Source: Aphodosoma sp045631465 (GTDB taxonomy: Bacteria; Bacteroidota; Bacteroidia; Bacteroidales; Paludibacteraceae). From it: 64,000 nucleotides of DNA. Of the stretch, positions 35,165 through 44,604 are shown one piece after another. The translations under genes were made by a program, and so were the position numbers. The notes under the pieces are model-generated. The model was given only the letters and a program-made list of their open reading frames with translations. It searched no databases and had not been told where the DNA came from. The stretch covers positions 1 to 64,000 of the forward strand of contig JAZQUV010000011.1 of the NCBI GenBank assembly GCA_045631465.1, given 5' to 3'. The first letter of the stretch is position 1, and every line of letters starts with the position of its first letter.

Positions 35165-36352
35165 ATGTACAACGATTTTCAAAAGCATCTCACTGCCGAG
35201 CTCGATGCTATCAAAGAAGCTGGCCTTTATAAAAGTGAACGTTTGATCTGCTCACCTCAAAGTGCAGAAATCACAGTAGCAGGCAAACAAGTGTTGAACT
35301 TCTGTGCAAACAACTATCTTGGTTTGGCTAACCACCCAGCGCTTATCGAAGCTGCTAAAACTGCTATGGACGAACGCGGCTATGGTATGTCATCTGTACG
35401 TTTCATCTGCGGTACTCAAGACCGTCACAAAGATCTCGAACAAGCTATTGCTAATTTCTTTGGCACCGAAGATACTATCCTCTATGCTGCATGTTTCGAT
35501 GCTAACGGTGGTGTATTCGAACCACTTTTGACTGCTGAAGATGCTATCATCTCTGACGCATTGAACCACGCATCTATCATCGACGGCGTACGTCTCTGCA
35601 AAGCTCAACGTTTCCGTTATGCTAACGCAGATATGGAAGACCTCGAAAAACAACTCCAAGCTGCTGCTAACTGCCGCTTCAAACTCATCGTTACTGACGG
35701 TGTATTCTCTATGGACGGCAACGTTTGCCCTCTCGACAAAATCTACGAATTGGCCAACAAATACAACGCTATGATCATGGTCGACGAGTCTCACTCTGCT
35801 GGTGTAGTTGGCGCTACTGGTCGTGGTGTAACTGAATTGCACAACCTCCGTGGTCAAGTCGAAATCATCACTGGTACTCTCGGTAAAGCATTCGGTGGTG
35901 CTGTTGGTGGCTTCACAACTGGTAAAAAAGAAATCATCGACCTTCTCCGTCAACGCTCTCGTCCTTACCTCTTCTCTAACTCATTGCCTCCAATGGTTGT
36001 AGCTGCAGGTATCAAAATGTTCCAAATGATGGAAGAAACTAACGAATTGCAAGACAAACTCCACGCTAATACCGACTATTTCCGTGAAAAAATGCTTGCT
36101 GCTGGTTTCGATATCAAACCTACTCAATCAGCTATCTGCGCAGTAATGCTCTACGATGCTAAACTTTCACAACAAATGGCTGCTCGCCTCCAAGAAGAAG
36201 GTATCTACGTTACAGGCTTCTTCTATCCTGTTGTGCCTAAAAACGAAGCTCGTATCCGCGTTCAATTGTCAGCTGCTCACGAACAAGAACACCTCGACAA
36301 AGCTATCGCTGCATTTACTAAAATCGGTAAAGAACTCGGCGTAATTAAATAA
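35165..36352 (+). CDS. kbl: Glycine C-acetyltransferase (2-amino-3-ketobutyrate CoA ligase)
   Basis: The protein has 395 residues, the family length. It is a PLP-dependent alpha-oxoamine synthase: NNYLGLANHP near the start, SVRFICGTQDRHKDLEQAIA, MVDESHSAGVVGATGRG, and the PLP lysine in ITGTLGKAFGGAVGG (about 241). It converts 2-amino-3-ketobutyrate and CoA to glycine and acetyl-CoA. The next gene is threonine dehydrogenase, so the pair degrades threonine to glycine. Codon use is highly biased, suggesting strong expression. Confidence 0.96.
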   Translation: MYNDFQKHLTAELDAIKEAGLYKSERLICSPQSAEITVAGKQVLNFCANNYLGLANHPALIEAAKTAMDERGYGMSSVRFICGTQDRHKDLEQAIANFFGTEDTILYAACFDANGGVFEPLLTAEDAIISDALNHASIIDGVRLCKAQRFRYANADMEDLEKQLQAAANCRFKLIVTDGVFSMDGNVCPLDKIYELANKYNAMIMVDESHSAGVVGATGRGVTELHNLRGQVEIITGTLGKAFGGAVGGFTTGKKEIIDLLRQRSRPYLFSNSLPPMVVAAGIKMFQMMEETNELQDKLHANTDYFREKMLAAGFDIKPTQSAICAVMLYDAKLSQQMAARLQEEGIYVTGFFYPVVPKNEARIRVQLSAAHEQEHLDKAIAAFTKIGKELGVIK

Positions 36353-36373
36353 TTAACAAGTAGAAAGTAATAA

Positions 36374-36420
36374 GTCGTAAGTAGTAAGATTCTAGTTTCT
36401 TACGACTTACTACTTACGAC
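36374..36420. repeat. Perfect 15-bp inverted repeat between kbl and tdh
   Basis: GTCGTAAGTAGTAAG (36374-36388) and CTTACTACTTACGAC (36406-36420) are exact complements. An overlapping alternative pairing exists (36371-36381 with 36399-36409). No T tract follows, so it is not a standard terminator. Confidence 0.85.
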
Positions 36421-36438
36421 TAAATATCTAAAACAAAT

Positions 36439-37467
36439 ATGAAAGCTTTAGTAAAAAAAGAAGCAACCAAAGGTATTTGGATGGAAGATGTTCCAATGCC
36501 AAAAGTAGGCGTTAACGACGTACTCATCAAAATCAAAAAAACTGCTATCTGCGGTACCGACCTTCACATATACAAATGGGACGAATGGAGCCAAAAAACT
36601 ATCAAAACTCCTATGACCATCGGTCACGAATATGTGGGTGTTGTTGCTGAAGTAGGCGCAGGCGTTCGCAACATCAAAGTTGGCGACCGCGTAACTGGCG
36701 AAGGTCACATCGCTTGTGGTCACTGCCGTAACTGCCGCCGTGGCAAAGAGCACATCTGCGAAAATAGCATCGGTGTTGGCGTTAACCGCGACGGTGCATT
36801 CGCCGAATACCTCTGCATCCCTGAGTCTAACGTAGTGAAACTCGACGACCGTATCTCTGACGATATGGCTGCTATCATGGACCCATTCGGTAATGCAACT
36901 CACACTGCATTGTCATTCCCTTTGTTGGGCGAAGACGTTCTCATCACTGGTGCTGGTCTCATCGGTACTATGGCTACTGCTATCGCTCGCTTTGCTGGTG
37001 CTAAAAACGTAGTTGTTACCGACTTGAACGACTACCGTCTCGACATCGCTAAAAAAATGGGTGCTACTATGACTGTCAACGCTGCTAAAGGCGAAACTGT
37101 TGCCGGCGCAATGGAAAAACTCGGCATCCGTGGCTTCGACGTTGGTCTCGAAATGTCAGGCTCTCCTATCGCTTTCCGCGACATGGTTGCTAATATGTAC
37201 AACGGTTCTAAAATCGCACAACTTGGTATCCTTCCTCCTACAACAACAGTTGATTGGAGCGACATCATCTTCAAATCGCTCACTATCAAAGGTATCTATG
37301 GTCGCGAAATGTGGGAAACTTGGTATCAAATGCAACAAATGCTCGTTTCTGGCCTCGACCTTACTCCAGTAATCACTCACCACTTCTCGGTTGACGATTT
37401 CCAAAAAGGTTTCGACGTAATGGAATCAGGCATCTGTGGTAAAGTTATCCTCGATTGGGAAAAATAA
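36439..37467 (+). CDS. tdh: L-threonine 3-dehydrogenase, zinc-dependent
   Basis: The protein has 342 residues of the medium-chain dehydrogenase family. Catalytic zinc ligands are Cys38 (AICGTDLHIY) and the His-Glu of TIGHEYVG. The structural zinc loop is CGHCRNCRRGKEHIC, and the NAD fold has ITGAGLIGTMATAIARFAGA. It oxidises threonine to 2-amino-3-ketobutyrate, the substrate of Kbl encoded 86 bp upstream. The two are likely one operon with a hairpin spacer. A MITE-borne terminator follows 18 bp after the stop. Confidence 0.96.
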   Translation: MKALVKKEATKGIWMEDVPMPKVGVNDVLIKIKKTAICGTDLHIYKWDEWSQKTIKTPMTIGHEYVGVVAEVGAGVRNIKVGDRVTGEGHIACGHCRNCRRGKEHICENSIGVGVNRDGAFAEYLCIPESNVVKLDDRISDDMAAIMDPFGNATHTALSFPLLGEDVLITGAGLIGTMATAIARFAGAKNVVVTDLNDYRLDIAKKMGATMTVNAAKGETVAGAMEKLGIRGFDVGLEMSGSPIAFRDMVANMYNGSKIAQLGILPPTTTVDWSDIIFKSLTIKGIYGREMWETWYQMQQMLVSGLDLTPVITHHFSVDDFQKGFDVMESGICGKVILDWEK

Positions 37468-37485
37468 TTCCACTCCTAAATATAT

Positions 37486-37531
37486 GAGGCTGTGTCAAAA
37501 TGAAATTTTTGGCTCAGCCTCTTTTAGATGT
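37486..37531. mobile_element. MITE-like element, copy 2 (left end only)
   Basis: The 46 bp are identical to the left end of the copy at 61168 (GAGGCTGTGTCAAAATGAAA through CCTCTTTTAGATGT). The right end is missing. The hairpin and its T tract form a terminator for tdh. Confidence 0.8.
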
Positions 37532-37647
37532 CTACATTTATAACACCTATTAAACTTTTCCACACATATTTTATCTAACTTTAAGAAAAAACCACACAAT
37601 ACACCTTATTATTCAACGTTTATATAACAACAAAAGAAACCAAACTA

Positions 37648-38307
37648 ATGACAAAAAGAATCGGCATATTAACACTACTTCTCGCTTGCATAGTTTCAGC
37701 GCAAGCTCAATGGTTCTCGTTCGGCGTCAAAGGCGGTTATAGCACTACTCTCGAGCACGACCAATCATACCAAGAAGTTTTCGATATAAAAAGCAATCTC
37801 CGCAACGGATTCCACCTCGGTCTCTATATGCGCATGGGGCGCACTTGGTATGTTCAACCCGAAGCCCTATTCAACTATTACAACTATAATAGTTCTCTCA
37901 ACTACGAAAACACCAATATCTTCAAAGATAAAAAATATCAAATCAACACAGTTGACATTCCTGTTCTCCTTGGCACACACCTAGTCAACACCAAAATGTT
38001 CAAAATGCGCGCCATGGTAGGTCCTAAATTCAGTCTTAATATAGGCTCAACCATAGCCGATACATTCGAAGATATAGAATCTCTCACACAAGTCATGCGC
38101 GAAACACGTCTAGGACTCGATTGTGGCATAGGGTTTGACATCTGGCGCATCACACTCGACGTACGCTACAATCTCATACAAGACATCTACAAATACCAAA
38201 ACTCCGAAGGTATCACACTCAACAACAAACCCCTACATTCAATACAAGCCTCAATCGGCTACCGCATAGCAGGCAACAACAAAAAGCAAGTAAGATACAG
38301 ACGATAA
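37648..38307 (+). CDS. Outer-membrane beta-barrel protein (PorT-like)
   Basis: The protein has 219 residues with a signal peptide ending AQAQ. The rest alternates short amphipathic strands: WFSFGVKGGYSTTL, WYVQPEALFNYYNY, DIPVLLGTHLVN, LGLDCGIGFDIWRITLDVRY and a final SIQASIGYRI. It matches the OMP_b-brl_2/PorT-type eight-stranded barrel group. PorT is a type IX secretion accessory in Porphyromonas, but the family is broad, so that specific identity is uncertain. It ends at a terminator shared with rplI. Confidence 0.8.
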   Translation: MTKRIGILTLLLACIVSAQAQWFSFGVKGGYSTTLEHDQSYQEVFDIKSNLRNGFHLGLYMRMGRTWYVQPEALFNYYNYNSSLNYENTNIFKDKKYQINTVDIPVLLGTHLVNTKMFKMRAMVGPKFSLNIGSTIADTFEDIESLTQVMRETRLGLDCGIGFDIWRITLDVRYNLIQDIYKYQNSEGITLNNKPLHSIQASIGYRIAGNNKKQVRYRR

Positions 38308-38315
38308 ATAACAAT

Positions 38316-38354
38316 AAAAAAATACGTCATTCATCTGAATGACGGATTTTTTTG
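38316..38354. terminator. Bidirectional terminator
   Basis: AAAAAAATACGTCATTCA pairs with TGAATGACGGATTTTTTT (one G-U or mismatch pair), between convergent OMP and rplI genes. Confidence 0.92.
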
Positions 38355-38373
38355 TATTATCTAATCGTTATGA

Positions 38374-38826
38374 TTATTCAGCTGATTCAGCAACTACGTT
38401 CAAAGTGATAGTAGCAGCAACTTCTTTGTGAAGTTTCACTGTAGCAGTGTAAGTACCAACTTCTTTGATAGCGTCTTTGATAACGATAGTTTTGCGGTCG
38501 ATTTCGTGACCAAGTTTAGCCAATTCTTCAGCCACTTGGATGCTGTTAACAGCACCGAAGATAGTACCAGTAGCAGAAGTTTTAGTAACGATAGTGATTT
38601 CGAGGCCGTTGATTTTTTCAGCCATAGCTTCAGCATCAGCTTTGATTTGAGCCAATTTGTGAGCACGTTGACGAAGGTTTTCTGCCAACACTTTACGAGC
38701 TGATTCTGTAGCGATTACAGCTTTACCTGTAGGAATAAGGTAGTTACGACCGTAGCCACGTTTTACGTTTACGATATCGTCTTTGTAGCCCAAGTTAGCT
38801 ACGTCTTCTTTCAAAATAAGTTCCAT
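38374..38826 (-). CDS. rplI: 50S ribosomal protein L9
   Basis: The protein has 150 residues. The N-terminal KEDVANLGYKDDIVNVKRGY and GRNYLIPTGKAV are the L9 rRNA-binding signature, followed by the long connecting helix (LRQRAHKLAQIKADAEAMAE) and the C-terminal domain. It is the last gene of the rpsF-rpsR-rplI operon. Confidence 0.98.
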   Translation of the reverse strand: MELILKEDVANLGYKDDIVNVKRGYGRNYLIPTGKAVIATESARKVLAENLRQRAHKLAQIKADAEAMAEKINGLEITIVTKTSATGTIFGAVNSIQVAEELAKLGHEIDRKTIVIKDAIKEVGTYTATVKLHKEVAATITLNVVAESAE

Positions 38827-38845
38827 ATATATTCCTCCAGTTTTA

Positions 38846-39112
38846 TTATTTCAACATATCAGTTACATAAGGGAGCAAAGCGAGGTGGCGAGCACGTTTA
38901 ACAGCTTGCGCAACTTTGCGTTGGAATTTCAACGAAGTACCAGTGATACGACGTGGAAGGATTTTACCTTGTTCATTCAAGAATTTTTTCAAGAATTCAG
39001 GGTCTTTGTAGTCTACATATTTAATGCCCATTCTTTTGAAACGGCAATATTTTTTCTTTGTGTTATCGACTGCAACAGGAGTCAAATAACGTACTTCTTG
39101 ATTAGCTGCCAT
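38846..39112 (-). CDS. rpsR: 30S ribosomal protein S18
   Basis: The protein has 88 residues with CRFKRMGIKYVDYKDPEFLK, ILPRRITGTSLKFQRKVAQA and KRARHLALLPYV, the S18 core that contacts S6. It lies 19 bp before rplI and 3 bp after rpsF. Confidence 0.98.
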   Translation of the reverse strand: MAANQEVRYLTPVAVDNTKKKYCRFKRMGIKYVDYKDPEFLKKFLNEQGKILPRRITGTSLKFQRKVAQAVKRARHLALLPYVTDMLK

Positions 39113-39115
39113 AAA

Positions 39116-39460
39116 TTATTTCTCCTCTTGTTTAGCTTTGTTAATACGTTTGTTAGCATATTCGAGAGCGTATTTGTCAAGACGGAATGTCAAGAAACGG
39201 AGCACGCGCTCATCACGACGGAATTGCAATTCAAGTTTAGCAACGATGCTAGGTTCTGCTTTGAATTGAAGAAGTGAATAGAAACCTGTTGATTTCTTTT
39301 GGATAGGGTAAGCCAATTTTTTCAAACCCCACAACTCCTCATTTTCGATTTCTGCGCCATTAGCTACCAAGAAACCTTTGAATTTTTCTACAGCTTCCTT
39401 CATCTGAACATCAGACAAAACGGGAGTCAAAATGAAAGCTGTTTCATAATGATTCATCAT
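39116..39460 (-). CDS. rpsF: 30S ribosomal protein S6
   Basis: The protein has 114 residues: NHYETAFILTPVLSD at the N-terminus, ENEELWGLKKLAYPIQKKST in the middle, and FRRDERVLRFLTFRLDKYAL. It is the first gene of the operon, with S18 as its ribosomal partner next to it. The leader is about 90 nt from a consensus promoter. Confidence 0.98.
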   Translation of the reverse strand: MMNHYETAFILTPVLSDVQMKEAVEKFKGFLVANGAEIENEELWGLKKLAYPIQKKSTGFYSLLQFKAEPSIVAKLELQFRRDERVLRFLTFRLDKYALEYANKRINKAKQEEK

Positions 39461-39551
39461 AATGATAGAATTTTTTGTTAATAAATTATTGATTATTTGT
39501 TATTTACGCGAGCTCCACTCCATCACAGAGCACACCTCGCAAAATCGGATG

Positions 39552-39583
39552 CAAAGTTACAACTTTTTTCCGAAACTACCAAA
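39552..39583 (-). promoter_or_regulatory. Consensus promoter of rpsF-rpsR-rplI
   Basis: On the minus strand TTTG (39580-39583), exactly 20 bp, TAACTTTG (39552-39559). It also lies just after the hsdR stop, so the hsd operon ends next to it. Confidence 0.85.
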
Positions 39584-39638
39584 CTTTTGTGTAATAAAAT
39601 TTTAATCACACATTTTTTCAGGTTATAATCGGAAAAAT

Positions 39639-42074
39639 TTATGCAATATAGAGGTTCTTTTGGAAGTTCAGATATTGATTTTTTATTTGAGCTGGATTCA
39701 TACTTAATTGTCTTATTGCATCAGATGTTGATCCATATTTCATTTCTAAAAATTTAGGCAAGTTGGTCATCGTGAATTCACGTTCTCCATTGCGCACATA
39801 CTGCTCCATAAGAAAATCTAAAAACTCTTGCGACTTGTCGCTCTGTTTTTTGTAATAATCTTGACGCACTAATTCAACACGGCATACTCTATCAATTGGT
39901 GTAGTAGCATAGGCAAGAAACTCCAATACATCGAGCAAATCACAATCTTCACGACCCATAACTCGTTGCACCATGCGCAATTTATCTTCAGCAAATCCCT
40001 CTCGCTCCAATTGGTCAAGCAGAGCCAATCGAGTATCAGGGTGCTCCCACTGTTTATGCAAATCAAGCGAATCCGTAAAGAAATAAGGCAAGCGTCCGAA
40101 CAGAATCTTAATAAATTCCTCTAACGATATCAAATCCTCTCCATATTGAAATTTCTCGGTCCATGTGGTTTTTAGTTCCAACTCTCGCTTAGCCGACAAG
40201 CGCACTTTCACTGTTGTTCGTGGTTGACCACCCTCGCAAGTACATGGCAAATGTCCACACACTGGGCATGGTTGAGGTCTTGGTCCATATTCTCCACCAC
40301 CTTCTCCTGCGCCTCCTTCATCTCCACCAAGTGTTTCTTCTTCACCTTCAGTATATTCGCCTCCTCCTATCTTACACGAACAAGGATAGTTACCACACAC
40401 TGGGCAGAATGGGTCGCCATCCCACTCGGCATCTTGAAAATTCTTGTTTGCGCCTACAAAGTCGTAAATCGTAAAGTAATATTTATCATCAAACAAACGA
40501 GTACCACGCCCTATAATTTGCTTAAACTCTACCATATTATTCACTGGTCGCATAAGCACTATATTTCTCACATTGCGAGCATCCACGCCTGTCGAAAGTT
40601 TTTGCGATGTAGTCAATATAGTTGGTATCAAACGCTCGTTGTCTTGAAATTCTCGCAAAGTCTGTTCGCCCACTTCGCCATCGTTAGCCGTCACACGCAT
40701 ACAATAGTTTGGCGCAGGGCGACGTTTGCGTTGATTCACCATGTCGCGTATAATATTGGCATGCAACTGGGTACCACAGAATATTATGGTTTTCTCATCT
40801 GGGTTGATTTGCGCCAACAACTCCTCTACCCTATGCTCATCACGCTCACGGATATATATTCTACCTCGATAAAAATCATCTTCAGTATATGTTTTCTCCA
40901 TATCTATATCGCCATCTACATCATCATTTTCATTGTAGGTATATTCATCGATATTACTTTCCGAAATTCTTACACGGAATGGCGTCAGATAACCATCGGC
41001 TATACCCTGTTTAAGCGAATAGGAATATACTGGGTCGCCGAAATATTTATATGTATTGGCATTGTCCTTACGGCGAGGCGTAGCGGTCATACCAAGTTGA
41101 TAGGCAAACGAAAAATACTCCATCAACTCACGCCATTGGCTCTCGTCATTCGCACCGCCACGATGGCACTCATCTATAATAATAAAGTCAAAGAAATCGT
41201 TTGGATACTGCTTGTAGTATGGCTGACCCGACCCATCATCACACATAAAAGTTTGGAAAATCGTGAAATACAAATTGCGCGATGTTGGCACTTTGTTTTT
41301 CCCTTTCCGCAATTCGGCTGGCGTTATGCGCACCATTGCATCTTCTGGAAATTGCTCAAAGTCGTTTATCGCTTGATTGGCAAGTATGTTTCGATCGGCA
41401 ATAAACAATATGCGAGGACATTGGTCGTTGTTATGTAAGTTCCATTTTGTTTGAAACAATTTCCAACAGATTTGGAATGCTGTATAGGTCTTACCCGTAC
41501 CCGTAGCCATAGTGAGCAATATGCGATTTTGCTCATTTGCCACTGCGTTCAACACGTTGTTGATTGCATTCTCTTGATAATAGCGAGGAAGGCGACCGCC
41601 ATCTCGGTTAAACGATTGAGCATTAAACCTATCGCGCCACACATTGACATCTGGGAAAGTCATTTGCCACAACTCTTGTGGCGACGGGAATCTATCTACA
41701 TACTTTTCTGTCGAAGGCACAACATACTCGCCATTAGCATCTTTCACACCCATGTCGATGAAATAAATCTCATCGCCATTGGTCGAATAGGTGTAACGAA
41801 TTTGCAACATTTCGGCATACAACTTTGCTTGAGGCACACCAATCGACACATGCGTTTCATCGGATTTAGCCTCAATGACAGCCAACTTCATACCATTGTA
41901 TTCAAGAATATAATCGACCTTTTTCGGATTACGAGCCTTTAACTTCTCCACACGACCTGGCGCAATCACATAAGCACGCTGTTCGTTCAATATCTCACTA
42001 CCAGGCACCTGCTCCCACCCTACCTCATACAATTTAGGGTCGATTTTCTTTCTGCGAGTTGTACTTTCGTCCAT
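39639..42074 (-). CDS. hsdR: Type I restriction enzyme, R (translocase/nuclease) subunit
   Basis: The protein has 811 residues from ATG 42074; a longer frame would need a TTG at 42086 overlapping hsdS. The nuclease motif has Asp54 and ...IEAK... (about 67-70). Helicase motifs include Walker A TMATGTGKTYTAF (about 189-201), IIIDECHRGG (about 299-307) and VIIGRGTRLF-like QIIGRGTRLF. An unusual insert at about 555-610 has two Cys4 knuckles (CPVCGNYPCSC, CPVCGHLPCTC) joined by a Gly/Glu-rich linker. An EcoEI-type C-terminal domain follows. With HsdM and HsdS it cuts unmethylated foreign DNA after ATP-driven translocation. Confidence 0.95.
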   Translation of the reverse strand: MDESTTRRKKIDPKLYEVGWEQVPGSEILNEQRAYVIAPGRVEKLKARNPKKVDYILEYNGMKLAVIEAKSDETHVSIGVPQAKLYAEMLQIRYTYSTNGDEIYFIDMGVKDANGEYVVPSTEKYVDRFPSPQELWQMTFPDVNVWRDRFNAQSFNRDGGRLPRYYQENAINNVLNAVANEQNRILLTMATGTGKTYTAFQICWKLFQTKWNLHNNDQCPRILFIADRNILANQAINDFEQFPEDAMVRITPAELRKGKNKVPTSRNLYFTIFQTFMCDDGSGQPYYKQYPNDFFDFIIIDECHRGGANDESQWRELMEYFSFAYQLGMTATPRRKDNANTYKYFGDPVYSYSLKQGIADGYLTPFRVRISESNIDEYTYNENDDVDGDIDMEKTYTEDDFYRGRIYIRERDEHRVEELLAQINPDEKTIIFCGTQLHANIIRDMVNQRKRRPAPNYCMRVTANDGEVGEQTLREFQDNERLIPTILTTSQKLSTGVDARNVRNIVLMRPVNNMVEFKQIIGRGTRLFDDKYYFTIYDFVGANKNFQDAEWDGDPFCPVCGNYPCSCKIGGGEYTEGEEETLGGDEGGAGEGGGEYGPRPQPCPVCGHLPCTCEGGQPRTTVKVRLSAKRELELKTTWTEKFQYGEDLISLEEFIKILFGRLPYFFTDSLDLHKQWEHPDTRLALLDQLEREGFAEDKLRMVQRVMGREDCDLLDVLEFLAYATTPIDRVCRVELVRQDYYKKQSDKSQEFLDFLMEQYVRNGEREFTMTNLPKFLEMKYGSTSDAIRQLSMNPAQIKNQYLNFQKNLYIA

Positions 42075-42078
42075 AGTT

Positions 42079-43158
42079 TTAACCAAATATATCTTTAAGT
42101 ATTGATTGTTTTAAGTCGTTACAAAGGATTATTGTTTGTTCATAATTAAACTGAATTTCACCTATCTTATTTTGCAAATCCACCAATTTATTTGCAATTA
42201 TAATTTGCTCTTGTTCCGAAGGATATTGTATATATTCTTCTTTAAAACTATTCATATTTGCTCTCGGCATTCTACACCCCGAACATGACTCGTTCATAAT
42301 ATCCATTACTGCATCAGACAATAACCAAAATTTCAAATAAACATTATTAATCGCATTAGATTTAATAGGAAAAATTTCAGTCGAACAACAACCATCAAAA
42401 GGAGCAATAATAACTTTTTGCAAATAAGGTCTTAACCTACCATATAAAACATCTCCTTTATTAAATTTAAAAGTCGAACTTTCTACTTCATTTGAACTCT
42501 TATAATCAATAAGTCTGCCTGTATGAGCATCTATATTTTCCAATCCTATATAATTAATATTAACCCATTTCCCTTGCTCTTTATAATATTCGCAAACATC
42601 TCCAAACTTACTACTCTTCCACCCCTCTTTAGGAGTCAATAAATCTTTGAGGGCTGATTGGAACAAATCTTTTGCATCTTGCAATTGTTTTTCGGCATTT
42701 GCTTTTATCGCATCTATCTTCGCAAACTCCAAATCTAATAGAGAAACTATACGCTCTTGTTCAGAAAGTGGAGGGATAAACAATGTAACTGAAGATAAAG
42801 AGGTTCTTGTAATTTGGGGTTGAGCTGCACCTGTAATTACTTTTGAAAAGTCAACCGATTTTAACGCATACATCAAGAAATCTTTAATCAAAGCATTTCC
42901 TATTGGATGCACAACCATAGCATTACCATTAATCCATGATTTAGGTGTAGATCTATTTATATTACCACATGTTGCTCCTCGACAAGTAAGTAACACCTCG
43001 TCTTCCTCATGATTATATTGATTATATTTACCTATACACCCATTAGCACCAAACACGTCATATTGAGCTCCCTCAATCAATTTACTTGTGGCTATTGTTT
43101 GTGGTTGATAAACTTTACAAACATCTAATATTGACATCTTTTTCCACCCTTCTCTCAT
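42079..43158 (-). CDS. hsdS: Type I restriction enzyme, specificity subunit
   Basis: The protein has 359 residues. Two target recognition domains (about 1-125 and 180-315) are each followed by a coiled-coil spacer. The first spacer starts IPPLSEQERIVSLLDLEFAK, and the second has QYPSEQEQIIIANKLVDLQN. It dictates the bipartite DNA sequence that HsdM methylates and HsdR restricts. It overlaps hsdM by 4 bp (ATGA) and ends 4 bp before hsdR. It is slightly short for the family but appears intact. I see no second hsdS fragment or recombinase nearby. Confidence 0.94.
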   Translation of the reverse strand: MREGWKKMSILDVCKVYQPQTIATSKLIEGAQYDVFGANGCIGKYNQYNHEEDEVLLTCRGATCGNINRSTPKSWINGNAMVVHPIGNALIKDFLMYALKSVDFSKVITGAAQPQITRTSLSSVTLFIPPLSEQERIVSLLDLEFAKIDAIKANAEKQLQDAKDLFQSALKDLLTPKEGWKSSKFGDVCEYYKEQGKWVNINYIGLENIDAHTGRLIDYKSSNEVESSTFKFNKGDVLYGRLRPYLQKVIIAPFDGCCSTEIFPIKSNAINNVYLKFWLLSDAVMDIMNESCSGCRMPRANMNSFKEEYIQYPSEQEQIIIANKLVDLQNKIGEIQFNYEQTIILCNDLKQSILKDIFG

Positions 43159-44600
43159 AACAACTCCCTTATTTCAGCGATTAGACTTGCAGAATTTTCA
43201 TTCAGTTCGGCGATTGCATTGAGAATGTCTTGTGTTGTACGGTCATCGACCACCTCTACTCGATTTGGATTTTTCACCGAAAGATCGTAATCATCGCCAA
43301 GATTATCTACATCGAGTGTCCATGAGTTTTCGCTATCGGCTTTTGTTTTATACAATTCAATGAATTCTGCCAAATCTTTTGCGTTGAGGGCATTAGTTTT
43401 ACCGAGATTTCTGCCTGGATTGAGTTGATAGTACCAAATTTTCTTGGTCGGCTCGCCTTTTGTAAAGAATACTACTACGGTTTTCACTCCTGCTCCCGTA
43501 AACACACCCGATGGCAAATCCAAAATAGTATGCACATTGCACTCCTCCAACAACTTACGACGAAGTGCCGATGCATCGCCATTGCTCAAAAATGTGTTTT
43601 TGATTACTACACCTGCACGACCATTCACTTTCAACATCTTGATAAAATGTTGCATAAACATATAAGCGGTTTCGCTAGTGCGAATGTCAAAGTTTTGAAG
43701 CACTTCGGTGCGCTCGCTTCCACCAAAAGGTGGGTTTGCGAGTATCACATGTTTACGGTCGCGCTCCTGAATGCTCGAAAGATTTTCAGCAAGTGTGTTG
43801 CCTCGAATGATATTTGGCGCCGCCACACCATGAAATATCATATTCATCGTGGCGATGATATATGGCAATCCTTTTTTCTCTTTTCCGAAAAATGTGTTTT
43901 GCTGGAGTGTGTCTGAGTCGCTAACCGATTTTATCTGCTCTTGCATGTAGGCAAAAGCCTCACATAGGAAACCTGCCGAGCCACATGCAGGGTCATAGAC
44001 TGTTTCGCCAATCTGCGGATTGACCACTTCTACTATAGCACGAATCAATGGACGAGGTGTGTAGTATTCGCCACCATTACGACCTGCATTGCCCATACGC
44101 TGAATTTTGCTTTCGTAGAGCACTGTCATTTCGTGCTTATCTTCAGCCGATTGGAATGCAAGCGAATCGATTTTGTTTATAATCTCACGCAAATTATATC
44201 CACTCTGAATTTTGTTACGCAATTCCGAGAATATTTCGCCTATTTTATATTCGAGGGTATTTGATGCCGATGCGGTATCTTTGAATTTTTTGAGCGTAGG
44301 AAATAGTTTTGTATCTACAAACTCGACCAAACTACTGCCTGTCATTGCATTAACCACATCGAGTTCGCCATTCTCTTTCTTTGGCGCAGCCCATACCGAC
44401 CAACGGAAGAAACCTGTAATAATGCGTTTATACTCTTTGCCCGACAACTCTGCATTCATCTCCTGCTCGGTTTCGAGGTCGTCGAGATATTTCAAAAACA
44501 GTAACCACGAAGTCTGCTCGATGTAGTCCAACTCGTTACTACACCCTGCCTCGTTACGCAAAATTCCATCAATTGCATTAAAAATCGATTCGTATTTCAT
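43155..44600 (-). CDS. hsdM: Type I restriction enzyme, N6-adenine methyltransferase subunit
   Basis: The protein has 481 residues. An HsdM N-terminal helical domain (about 1-130) precedes the methylase domain. SAM motif I is YDPACGSAGFLCEAF at about 204 and the catalytic motif IV is ANPPFGG at about 287. GGEYYTPRPLIRAIVEVV is the usual lead into motif I. It methylates host DNA at sites set by HsdS. It is the first gene of the hsdM-S-R operon. The 290 bp before it carry nested inverted repeats. Confidence 0.96.
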   Translation of the reverse strand: MKYESIFNAIDGILRNEAGCSNELDYIEQTSWLLFLKYLDDLETEQEMNAELSGKEYKRIITGFFRWSVWAAPKKENGELDVVNAMTGSSLVEFVDTKLFPTLKKFKDTASASNTLEYKIGEIFSELRNKIQSGYNLREIINKIDSLAFQSAEDKHEMTVLYESKIQRMGNAGRNGGEYYTPRPLIRAIVEVVNPQIGETVYDPACGSAGFLCEAFAYMQEQIKSVSDSDTLQQNTFFGKEKKGLPYIIATMNMIFHGVAAPNIIRGNTLAENLSSIQERDRKHVILANPPFGGSERTEVLQNFDIRTSETAYMFMQHFIKMLKVNGRAGVVIKNTFLSNGDASALRRKLLEECNVHTILDLPSGVFTGAGVKTVVVFFTKGEPTKKIWYYQLNPGRNLGKTNALNAKDLAEFIELYKTKADSENSWTLDVDNLGDDYDLSVKNPNRVEVVDDRTTQDILNAIAELNENSASLIAEIRELL

Positions 44601-44604
44601 AGTA

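Noticed and set aside
40224..41438. 404-codon plus-strand open frame inside hsdR
   Set aside because: It is antisense to well-conserved HsdR helicase motifs and has no promoter or recognisable domain.
42079..43158. Phase-variable, invertible hsdS locus
   Set aside because: There is only one hsdS and no recombinase gene or long inverted repeats within hsdS.
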